Origin: Legionellaceae bacterium
GTDB lineage: Bacteria; Pseudomonadota; Gammaproteobacteria; Legionellales; Legionellaceae
Direction of reading: 5' to 3'
NCBI GenBank assembly: GCA_947505025.1
Contig: CANNIJ010000050.1
Coordinates: 1 to 11,769, forward strand
DNA length: 11,769 nt
A program made the translations under genes and the position numbers. A model generated the notes under the pieces. That model ran no database searches. It was not told the origin of the DNA and saw nothing but the letters and a program-made list of their open reading frames with translations. Shown here piece by piece: positions 1 to 6,437 of this stretch (within the stretch, counting starts at the first letter, position 1; every line of letters begins with the position of its first letter).

Positions 1-1512
1 CAGTTCTCCGCTAAAAGTATCTTTGAGTTGTGTAAACACAGGATCCGATAATAGTGCCGCGTGTGCGGTATTATGTGCGTTTTCCTGAGAATTTTTTTTA
101 TTTTGCGCTGGGGTATCATTAACTTTATCTTCATAGATTAATTTGATTGTCAGCGGCTCGTTATAATGAGAACTTAATGCTTCCTCAATGCGCTTGATGG
201 CTCCAGATGTGAAGATTGTTTGATGTTTTTTAGCTAACCGTAAACTAATAATGCCGGCATTTTTTTCTAAAAATTCGGTATGCTCGATTGCACTACGTGC
301 CATACCAGTTAAGTTTAATGCGGATAATATTTGTGCCCAATCTAGATCTTGGATTATTGGCTCTAAAGACTTTGGTGGTAACATAGTTGGCTGGGTGTTA
401 GTATATGCCAAATCTGCCGGAACAACCCGGCGATCTGGTCTGAAAGCGTACATTCGCAGCAATAGCATTTCAAAGCCAATGGCCAATGTTGGCGCCAGGC
501 TGAGCTCTTCGTTTGCACGTAAAGCCATATGATAAAATAGTTGAATATCTTCTGGATGAAATTGCTGGCTGAGCTGTTGCAGGATTAGATTGTGCGGATT
601 TATTTGCGCGTCATTGGGTAAAATTTGCAGGCGCATGATCAGGTGGAGATATTTCGTAAGTTCATGCAGGACATAGTGAATATTACCACCTTCAGCGGCA
701 ATGATTGCCGTTTGTTGCATCATCTTGGCGGCATCTAATTCTGCTAAGGCTTGCAACAATATCAGAGCATAATCTTGCAGTGTGTGTCCGAGTAATGTTT
801 TTAATTCAGTCAGACTAACATGTTGATCACAACTGGCTAATACATGGTCTAACAAGCTAAGCGCATCGCGCAAGCTGCCATGCGCTGTCTCTGCCAGGAT
901 TAATGGCACTTCAATGTCGTGCGTTACATGTTGTTGCGTAAAAACTTGTCTGAGATACTGCTCTATAATATTAGCCGCCACTGGTTTTAGATTAAACTGT
1001 AAGCAGCGAGATAACACAGTAAGAGGTAATTTTTGAGGATCGGTGGTTGCCAATAAAAACTTTACATGTGCTGGAGGTTCTTCTAAGGTTTTGAGTAATG
1101 CATTAAAGCTGTGGTTTGACAACATATGCACTTCATCGATCAAATATATTTTAAATCTGGCTTGAGTGGGTGCATAAATGACATTGTCTAGCAGTTCTCT
1201 GGTGTCTTCAACTCGTGTATTAGATGCACCATCGATCTCGATTAAGTCCATACATCGACCTTGTTCTATGGATTGGCATGTACTGCAATTCAAACATGGT
1301 TCCGCACTTATACCCAACTCACAATTCATTGCTTTTGCGAATAAACGAGCGATACTAGTTTTACCCACGCCGCGTGTGCCAGTAAATAAATATGCGTGAT
1401 GTAAACGTTGTAAATCCAATGTTCGGGTTAAAACTTGCGTGACATGATCTTGGCCAATTAATTGTGCAAATGTTCGCGGTCTTAATGTACGTGCCAGTGC
1501 TAGATAACTCAT
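1..1512 (-). CDS. dnaX: DNA polymerase III subunit tau (DnaX), 3' end cut by window edge
   Basis: Clamp-loader ATPase of the replicative polymerase; it loads the beta clamp and ties polymerase cores together. The frame is open for 504 codons from ATG at 1512 and runs off the window. Visible in order: Walker A GTRGVGKTS (residues 45-53), a zinc site of four cysteines (C64, C73, C76, C79), Walker B/DEVH box DEVHML (126-131), and the sensor/arginine-finger SRC (168-170). These positions match my recollection of E. coli DnaX. After the domain III collar (to about residue 357) only about 35 residues precede a region resembling the tau C-terminal domain that binds the polymerase alpha subunit (from about W392). 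The last visible residues (KDTFSGEL) align with the E. coli tau end, so probably only 8-15 residues are missing. The start fits the family N-terminus (MSYLALAR), but no Shine-Dalgarno is visible in the 16-nt gap to the SRP RNA. Domain IV seems absent. Confidence 0.96.
   Translation of the reverse strand, partial: MSYLALARTLRPRTFAQLIGQDHVTQVLTRTLDLQRLHHAYLFTGTRGVGKTSIARLFAKAMNCELGISAEPCLNCSTCQSIEQGRCMDLIEIDGASNTRVEDTRELLDNVIYAPTQARFKIYLIDEVHMLSNHSFNALLKTLEEPPAHVKFLLATTDPQKLPLTVLSRCLQFNLKPVAANIIEQYLRQVFTQQHVTHDIEVPLILAETAHGSLRDALSLLDHVLASCDQHVSLTELKTLLGHTLQDYALILLQALAELDAAKMMQQTAIIAAEGGNIHYVLHELTKYLHLIMRLQILPNDAQINPHNLILQQLSQQFHPEDIQLFYHMALRANEELSLAPTLAIGFEMLLLRMYAFRPDRRVVPADLAYTNTQPTMLPPKSLEPIIQDLDWAQILSALNLTGMARSAIEHTEFLEKNAGIISLRLAKKHQTIFTSGAIKRIEEALSSHYNEPLTIKLIYEDKVNDTPAQNKKNSQENAHNTAHAALLSDPVFTQLKDTFSGEL
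47..104 (-). other. A8 slippery tract plus hairpin inside dnaX
   Basis: On the minus strand, eight A residues (99-92) lie across dnaX codons 472-474 and contain the heptamer A_AAA_AAT in the zero frame. A -1 shift would add six codons and stop at TAA (73-71), giving a product of about 480 residues. Downstream, positions 74-48 can fold into a 10-bp stem: CCGC/GCGG around an ACAC loop, extended by ATAATA/TATTAT with a 3-nt bulge. In E. coli dnaX a slippery A-run plus stem-loop makes the gamma form. Here the spacer to the stem is 16 nt, longer than usual, and the site is near the end of tau, so function is uncertain. Confidence 0.35.
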
Positions 1513-1528
1513 TGAAAATCATATATGT

Positions 1529-1642
1529 GGGCGGCAGCACACAGCGCCCGATCTCTACGCGTGAATCGAAAACTACCGCTGCTCCCTTCCGGGCCTGACG
1601 GGGTTCATCTTCTATCACCGTGAGTGGACCCAGTGTGCCACC
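1529..1642 (-). ncRNA. ffs: 4.5S signal recognition particle RNA (bacterial small SRP RNA)
   Basis: This RNA binds Ffh to form the signal recognition particle that targets nascent inner-membrane proteins. On the minus strand the hallmark apical hairpin is present: GTCAGGCCCGGAAGGGAGCA, with a GGAA tetraloop at 1590-1587 closed by CCC/GGG and flanked by the asymmetric and symmetric internal loops that contact the Ffh M domain. The ends pair: 5' GGTGGCA and CAC (1642-1633) match 3' GTG-C-TGCCGCC. The helix-defined length is 114 nt, the same as the E. coli RNA as I recall it. It sits 16 nt upstream of dnaX in the same direction, a known arrangement in several bacteria. The exact ends are inferred from the pairing and may differ by a few bases. 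Confidence 0.95.
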
Positions 1643-1657
1643 ATCGTTGAAGATGAA

Positions 1658-1666
1658 ATCGTAACA
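1658..1666 (-). promoter_or_regulatory. Candidate extended -10 promoter of the SRP RNA
   Basis: The minus strand reads TGTTACGAT, a TGn extended -10 followed by TACGAT, 16 nt before the predicted RNA 5' end, placing a start near 1651 and leaving a short leader to be trimmed. No good -35 hexamer is seen at the expected distance; that position falls in the palindrome. Inference from sequence only. Confidence 0.35.
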
Positions 1667-1675
1667 CAAAAGCTC

Positions 1676-1693
1676 TGAGTATAGCTATACTCA
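1676..1693. promoter_or_regulatory. 18-bp perfect palindrome between ffs and fadE (candidate operator / divergent -10)
   Basis: TGAGTATAGCTATACTCA is an exact inverted repeat without a spacer. Each strand contains TATACT, a good -10 hexamer (plus strand 1686-1691, start near 1698 and about 22 nt before fadE). It lies in the only non-coding stretch between the divergent SRP RNA and fadE. It could be a transcription factor site controlling fadE, overlapping its promoter. It does not match the FadR or PsrA operators as I remember them. No convincing -35 accompanies the plus-strand -10. Confidence 0.45.
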
Positions 1694-1710
1694 ACAGAAA
1701 CAATCTTAGT

Positions 1711-1714
1711 GGAG
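1711..1714 (+). promoter_or_regulatory. Ribosome binding site deciding the fadE start
   Basis: GGAG lies 6 nt before ATG 1721 and 3 nt before ATG 1718. The upstream in-frame GTG at 1709 overlaps this element and is therefore unlikely to be the start. Confidence 0.6.
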
Positions 1715-1720
1715 ATAATG

Positions 1721-4126
1721 ATGACTATCATATTATTACTGGGTTATCTCATGTTTGCCTGGGGTGCTGTGGTTTGGTCAATGCCCAGCATAGTCTTGGA
1801 AATTGCTAGTTTATTATTTTTGTTGACCTCAACAATAACCACAGGCTTGCCGGGGTTATTTTCTGGGATATTATGGTTGATTTTTTTGACTACGATTGCG
1901 TTACTTCATATCACGCGCTTGCGTACGTGGATCGGTATTCGCGCATATCATAAGATCAAAGATATGATGCCAGCATTGTCTATTACAGAATCTGATGCAT
2001 TGGATGCAGGTGATACTTGGTTGGAGCAGGATATTTTTCGCGGCAACCCGGACTGGGCACGTTTAGCTAAGATTAAAAATAATTTAAGTGAACCTGAGCA
2101 GGCTTTTTTAGATAATGAGACTGAAGTCTTATGTGGGATGTTAGATGAATGGCAGATTGCTCAGGATTATGACTTACCTAAGAAAGTATGGTCATACATG
2201 AAGAAACATGGTTTTTTTGGTTTGGTGATCGGTAAAGAGTACGGGGGACTGGGTTTTTCTGCATTAGCTCATTCAGATATAGTTATGAAGATTGCCAGTC
2301 GATCTGGAGTGGCGGCAGTTACGGTAATGGTGCCTAATTCATTAGGACCCGGTGAGTTGTTGAATTATTACGGTACTCAGGCGCAAAAAGATTATTTTTT
2401 ACCACGCTTAGCGAATGGCCGTGAGATCCCATGCTTTGCGTTAACCGAACCAGAAGCAGGTAGTGATGCGACATCAATACAGTCTGAAGCAGTAGTGTTT
2501 ACCCAAGAAATCGCCGGCAAAAATGTTTTAATGTTACGTATAACCTTAAATAAACGCTGGATCACATTAGCTCCAGTAGCGACCTTAATTGGAGTGGCGG
2601 TGCAGTTAAAGGATCCCGATGGATTACTAAATGGTGTTGGGCATCCGGGGATTACATGTTTGCTAATAGCGCGTAAAACTCCAGGCCTCATTATTGGAGA
2701 CCGTCATTTGCCAGCAGATCAGCCGTTTATGAACGGTACAGTACAGGCCGAAAATATTATAGTGTCAATTGACAGTATAATTGGCGGACAGGAACAAGCT
2801 GGAAATGGTTGGCGTATGCTGTTGAATTGTCTATCTATTGGGCGTGCAATTTCATTACCCGCCTTAAGTACAGCATCCTCAGGGGTTGCTTATATTACAA
2901 CCGGCGCCTTTGCCAGAATTCGTCGACAATTTAATGTTGAAATTGCGCAGTTTGAAGGTGTTATGGAAAAACTAGCTGAAATTGCCGGATTACAGTACCT
3001 AATTAATGCAACACGCTTATTAACTTTAGCCGCTGTAGACGCACATCAAAAGCCCAGCGTTGCGGGTGCTATTGCTAAATATTTTAATACTGAGTTAGCA
3101 CGTGTCGTGATCAATGATGCACTGGATGTTCATGCCGGACGTGCGGTAGTCTCGGGTCCAAGTAATTACTTAATTAATTTGTATCATGGGATCCCCATTG
3201 CGATAACCGTCGAAGGTGCAAACATTATGTCACGCAATTTGTTGATTTTTGGGCAAGGAGCCATGGCATGTCATCCATATATACGCGCCGAATATCAGGC
3301 GGTTTTAAGTCAGGATATACCGGCTTTTCAGAAATTATTTTGGCAGCATGTGGGTTACTTTATCAAGAATACAGTAAAAACTGTTGCTGCAGCGTGGACC
3401 GGCGGCCTGTTAATTCGTAGCCCAACATCGGTTTTACGTCGCGAGCACCAGTGTTTAGAGCGTTTAAGTTATGCTTTCGCCAGTTTAGCTGATACCGCAT
3501 TAATTACTATGGCGGGTGGCTTAAAACGTAAAGAGCGTTTATCTGCACGTTTAGCTGATGGATTATCATATTTATATATGGCGATGGCAGCATTGCGGTT
3601 GGCCGATGAGGGTGGTGCTGATGAAGCGGTGCATGCACGCTGGGCATGCAGATATTGTTTTTATCACGCACAAAAGTCACTTTTAGCATTTTGTCGCAAT
3701 GTACCTTTTAGGCCTTTAGGCTTGATATTACGTTGTCTGGCATTTCCTATGGGGCAAAGTATGCGTTATCCTAGTGATCAATTGGATCATCAATTGGCAC
3801 GTTTAATGGTACAGAACAATACTTACAGAACCAGTCTCCTGAAAAATTTGTATTTAAGTGGCGATCCAGAACAGCCAATTGATCGAGTTGAGCATGCATT
3901 GCAAGGTATCATACAAAATGCCGACCTATACGCCAAGGTAGCCGATCTTAAGTCATTAAAATTAAGTCGAGATGGTTTTGCTGAAAAATTAAAAGAAAAA
4001 GTTGCTCAAGGGATTTTGCTGCCAGCAGAAATGCAAACTTTGTTGGATGTAGAGCAGTCTCGGTGGCAGGCAATTCAAGTAGATGCATTTTCATTTGAGG
4101 CTTTGCGCGCAGCTGGAGATCGATAA
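1721..4126 (+). CDS. fadE: Acyl-CoA dehydrogenase FadE
   Basis: FAD-dependent enzyme of the first beta-oxidation step, oxidising acyl-CoA to trans-2-enoyl-CoA and passing electrons towards electron-transfer flavoprotein. From ATG 1721 it is 801 residues, close to the 814 of E. coli FadE. The first ~62 residues are hydrophobic (two or three membrane segments), as in the large membrane-associated FadE class. The dehydrogenase core follows: PNSLGPGELL, EIPCFALTEPEAGSDA (FAD/substrate segment), KRWITLAP, and IAITVEGANIMSRNLLIFGQ with the likely catalytic glutamate at E498. The C-terminal FadE-specific half is complete, including GGLKRKERLSARL and a final EQSRWQAI segment. ATG 1718 is a near-equal alternative start. 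It is the first gene of a possible two-gene unit with the unknown gene 2 bp downstream. Confidence 0.95.
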   Translation: MTIILLLGYLMFAWGAVVWSMPSIVLEIASLLFLLTSTITTGLPGLFSGILWLIFLTTIALLHITRLRTWIGIRAYHKIKDMMPALSITESDALDAGDTWLEQDIFRGNPDWARLAKIKNNLSEPEQAFLDNETEVLCGMLDEWQIAQDYDLPKKVWSYMKKHGFFGLVIGKEYGGLGFSALAHSDIVMKIASRSGVAAVTVMVPNSLGPGELLNYYGTQAQKDYFLPRLANGREIPCFALTEPEAGSDATSIQSEAVVFTQEIAGKNVLMLRITLNKRWITLAPVATLIGVAVQLKDPDGLLNGVGHPGITCLLIARKTPGLIIGDRHLPADQPFMNGTVQAENIIVSIDSIIGGQEQAGNGWRMLLNCLSIGRAISLPALSTASSGVAYITTGAFARIRRQFNVEIAQFEGVMEKLAEIAGLQYLINATRLLTLAAVDAHQKPSVAGAIAKYFNTELARVVINDALDVHAGRAVVSGPSNYLINLYHGIPIAITVEGANIMSRNLLIFGQGAMACHPYIRAEYQAVLSQDIPAFQKLFWQHVGYFIKNTVKTVAAAWTGGLLIRSPTSVLRREHQCLERLSYAFASLADTALITMAGGLKRKERLSARLADGLSYLYMAMAALRLADEGGADEAVHARWACRYCFYHAQKSLLAFCRNVPFRPLGLILRCLAFPMGQSMRYPSDQLDHQLARLMVQNNTYRTSLLKNLYLSGDPEQPIDRVEHALQGIIQNADLYAKVADLKSLKLSRDGFAEKLKEKVAQGILLPAEMQTLLDVEQSRWQAIQVDAFSFEALRAAGDR

Positions 4127-4128
4127 TC

Positions 4129-4767
4129 ATGCAAATAAATTCTGAGAACGTAATAAAAGCAATAATGCTTGCTGCTAACAATCCAGACCTATTAAAAAAA
4201 ATTCGAGATGCAGTTGCTGACCCTCAATTGAAAGATGACATTGAGCTTGATATACGATTTGTTCAGAGCTACTTAACTTTGCCGGATACTCAATGGAAGG
4301 GTGATCTAGCTGGAGTAGAAAGAAAAGTACTAAGCGGTGTTAAGGAGCAATTGTTTTTGAGAGACCAGGTGCTCGCTACAGTTATTATCAAGGAGACAAA
4401 ACCAATAACTATGCACTACTCTATTGATGATGCTGGTAATTTCCTTAGAGGATATACTCGAGATAATCAATCTTTGGATTTAGAGGCAAAAGCAGATCTG
4501 GCTGTGAGTGAGGTGTTAAATCAAAACTTACAAGCTTGGTTAGCCAGTCAAGGTTGGTCTAGCACTGAAGGTGTAATACATTCAGTGGGCAATAGCAAAG
4601 CCCCAGTCACGGCCAATAAATTTGTGAATGCACTAGAGCATCAAAATACAGGTTATGTTAAATTTTCCGCGGACAATAATCTGACGCCAGGTTTTGCTAT
4701 TGAAATACACGATATCAATAAAAAAGAGCCGCTAGCTCAGACGAGCACTTCATCTCAATCTGGGTAG
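4129..4767 (+). CDS. Hypothetical protein of 212 residues downstream of fadE
   Basis: I do not recognise this protein. It starts 2 bp after the fadE stop, with GGAG (4115-4118) 10 nt ahead of its ATG, so it is probably translated from the fadE transcript. No signal peptide or membrane segment is visible. The N-terminal ~50 residues look helical and charged; the middle contains a stretch of probable beta strands (QVLATVIIKETKPITMHYSI); the tail is polar and Ser/Thr/Gln rich (AQTSTSSQSG). No metal-binding or nucleotide-binding motif stands out. Two stops in a row (TAG TGA) close it. Its last 18 bp overlap the 3' end of murU on the other strand. Its codons look less AT-biased towards the fadE pattern, but this is an impression only. 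A soluble accessory or lineage-specific protein is the most that can be said. Confidence 0.8.
   Translation: MQINSENVIKAIMLAANNPDLLKKIRDAVADPQLKDDIELDIRFVQSYLTLPDTQWKGDLAGVERKVLSGVKEQLFLRDQVLATVIIKETKPITMHYSIDDAGNFLRGYTRDNQSLDLEAKADLAVSEVLNQNLQAWLASQGWSSTEGVIHSVGNSKAPVTANKFVNALEHQNTGYVKFSADNNLTPGFAIEIHDINKKEPLAQTSTSSQSG
4720..4738 (-). terminator. Candidate intrinsic terminator of the amgK-murU unit
   Basis: Reading the minus strand beyond the murU stop, GAGC (4738-4735) and GCTC (4729-4726) can pair around a TAGCG loop, directly followed by six T (4725-4720). The stem is short (4 bp, three G-C), so it may be weak. It lies inside the last codons of the convergent unknown gene. Confidence 0.4.
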
Positions 4768-5400
4768 TGAGTTTGTAAATGTACCTAGGTCGGCCCATTC
4801 GCCATTAAAATATTCTCCAGTTAATTGTTGTTTTTGCGCTAAAGAACGCAGTATAGGCGTGATGGAATAGCGTCCTACAGGTTGATCTTTAAATAATCTT
4901 GGGTGATAAGCTGCAATACCTGTGAAAATTAAATCTCGCGGCTCATTGTGTACGATATGTTGCTGGTCCAAACTAAAATTACCCGGTATATAGTTATTTT
5001 TATTCACTAGAACAATATGCGCATTACTGTGGTCTGGTAATAACAGATCGGAAAATCGGTAGTTAGTTAGAATGTCTGCGTTGATGGTTATAAATGCTTC
5101 ATTACCTAATAAAGCGCCTGCATTTACAATTGCTCCAGCTGTTTCAAGTGCTCCAGGAGGCTCCGCTGAATAGATTAATTCCACGCCAAATGATCCACGC
5201 TGTTCAAAATGTCTGCGAATTTGATCACCCAAATGGGCAAGATTAATGATCGCACGTTCAAATCCTGCCTCAGCTAGATTACGTACATGTCTTTCTATCA
5301 AAGGGATCCCTGAGACTTCAAACAACGCTTTGGGCCTTTGATCAGTAAGTGGACGTAATCGTTCCCCACGACCTGCGGCAAAAATCATGGCAGTTTTCAT
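4750..5400 (-). CDS. murU: N-acetylmuramate alpha-1-phosphate uridylyltransferase MurU
   Basis: Cytoplasmic nucleotidyltransferase of peptidoglycan recycling: MurNAc-1-phosphate + UTP gives UDP-MurNAc and pyrophosphate. The 216-residue product has the sugar-nucleotidyltransferase signature near the N-terminus (FAAGRGERLRPLTDQRPKAL, residues 7-26, with the nucleotide loop GRGERLRP and K24), the metal-site segment INADIL, and EWADLGT near the C-terminus. Length is close to Pseudomonas MurU (about 223). ATG 5400 is preferred because it starts one base after the amgK stop and gives the family N-terminus MKTAMIFAAG; an in-frame ATG at 5424 would overlap amgK and add eight residues unlike the family. 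Its pairing with amgK supports MurU over other sugar-1-phosphate nucleotidyltransferases. Confidence 0.92.
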   Translation of the reverse strand: MKTAMIFAAGRGERLRPLTDQRPKALFEVSGIPLIERHVRNLAEAGFERAIINLAHLGDQIRRHFEQRGSFGVELIYSAEPPGALETAGAIVNAGALLGNEAFITINADILTNYRFSDLLLPDHSNAHIVLVNKNNYIPGNFSLDQQHIVHNEPRDLIFTGIAAYHPRLFKDQPVGRYSITPILRSLAQKQQLTGEYFNGEWADLGTFTNSLPRLR

Positions 5401-5401
5401 T

Positions 5402-6397
5402 TTACAGACCATCCATGAATTCAATAAATCTTGGTTGGATTGTAGCTTGCATTAAAGTGTATAGCGGTTTTAGCTCGATTTGTTTGGCTAAACAAGCTAT
5501 TATGTAGTTAAAAGTTCCAGGCAAGTCTTTGATATAATTTGGTTTTTGGTCGCGCAAATTTAATCTAGAAAAAACACCCAAGACTTTAAGATGTCGTTGT
5601 AAGCCACATAACTCAAATGCCTGCTCGAACTCGTTCAGTGAAAGATTCGTCGTGTAGGGTAGATTTTGGTAAAAGTATGTTAACCATTGTCGACGCTTTG
5701 ATTCAGGCCAAATCAGGTAGCAGTCTTTTAATAGAGAGACTAAATCATATGTGATTGGTCCGATCATAGCATCTTGAAAATCAATCAAACCTAATTGCGC
5801 GTTATGGTTAATCATCAGATTACGTGAATGGTAGTCGCGATGTATAAATGTAGTCGGTTGTTGGGCAACCCTGGTTGCAATCCACTGGAAGCTATCACGT
5901 AGTACGGCCTGTTGATCAGAGGACAAGGTCATGGATAGCATTTTCTGTACAAACCAATCATCCATGATTTGTAGTTCTGTTAGCATCCATGGCACGTCAA
6001 ATCTAGCTAAATTTAAATCTGATGTAGATATTTGCTGCATATGCAACAAAGTATCCATGGCCTGAACATATAATGTATCGGCATTTTGTTCATGAATGGC
6101 GCTCATAAAGGATTGATCACCAAAATCTTCCAAGACTAAAAATCCTTGTTCGTGTTCTTGTGCAAGAATTTCTGGTGGATGTAAACCATGTTTGCCCAGA
6201 GCTTGGTTGATCTCTATCCAAGCATTAATAGGTTCATATTCCAGCGGGGAGTCCATGACTATATGTGTACGGCCCTGGGTTTCTAAGCGAAAATAGCGTC
6301 TAAAACTTGCATCTCCAGCCAATGGCTCTAAGGTAAAGTTTTGTGCACCGCAAAAATTTTGTAGCCAAGTGTTAAGTGTGTTTGATCGTTCATGCAT
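5402..6397 (-). CDS. amgK: N-acetylmuramate/N-acetylglucosamine anomeric kinase AmgK
   Basis: Aminoglycoside-phosphotransferase-fold kinase that phosphorylates recycled MurNAc (and GlcNAc) at the anomeric carbon, feeding MurU. Protein of 331 residues. The N-terminus has LAGDASFRRYFRL, typical of this family, then LVLEDFG. The catalytic loop is HRDYHSRNLM with base D188 and N193, and the metal-binding DFQD begins at D206, followed by GPITYDLVSLLKD. A good AGGAAG ribosome binding site (6409-6404) six bases before ATG 6397 fixes the start. It precedes murU by one base, so the two are translationally coupled. The pair lies divergent from lptD, as remembered for Pseudomonas (PA0596/PA0597 beside lptD). 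Together they bypass de novo UDP-MurNAc synthesis, the route linked to intrinsic fosfomycin tolerance. Confidence 0.93.
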   Translation of the reverse strand: MHERSNTLNTWLQNFCGAQNFTLEPLAGDASFRRYFRLETQGRTHIVMDSPLEYEPINAWIEINQALGKHGLHPPEILAQEHEQGFLVLEDFGDQSFMSAIHEQNADTLYVQAMDTLLHMQQISTSDLNLARFDVPWMLTELQIMDDWFVQKMLSMTLSSDQQAVLRDSFQWIATRVAQQPTTFIHRDYHSRNLMINHNAQLGLIDFQDAMIGPITYDLVSLLKDCYLIWPESKRRQWLTYFYQNLPYTTNLSLNEFEQAFELCGLQRHLKVLGVFSRLNLRDQKPNYIKDLPGTFNYIIACLAKQIELKPLYTLMQATIQPRFIEFMDGL

Positions 6398-6403
6398 GTT
6401 ATA

Positions 6404-6409
6404 CTTCCT
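6404..6409 (-). promoter_or_regulatory. Ribosome binding site of amgK
   Basis: AGGAAG on the minus strand, 6 nt before the ATG at 6397. It lies in the 40-bp gap shared with the divergent lptD, so lptD promoters must sit in this gap or inside amgK and amgK promoters in the gap or inside lptD. Confidence 0.6.
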
Positions 6410-6437
6410 GCCCTTAAGGTCTTGGTGTTGATGTTGG

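Noticed and set aside
251..1399. Plus-strand open frames opposite dnaX (251-532 and 1178-1399)
   Set aside because: They lie antisense to clearly conserved dnaX codons and their products show no family features or ribosome binding sites.
1361..1669. Minus-strand reading frame of 102 codons across the SRP RNA and the dnaX start
   Set aside because: It covers the structured SRP RNA and runs out of frame with dnaX; its protein is a by-product of RNA and dnaX sequence.
1709..1720. GTG 1709 as the fadE start
   Set aside because: It overlaps the GGAG ribosome binding site that is well placed for ATG 1721, and adds only four residues ahead of the membrane segment.
5401..5424. ATG 5424 as the murU start
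   Set aside because: It would overlap the amgK 3' end and add eight residues unlike the family; ATG 5400 follows the amgK stop by one base.
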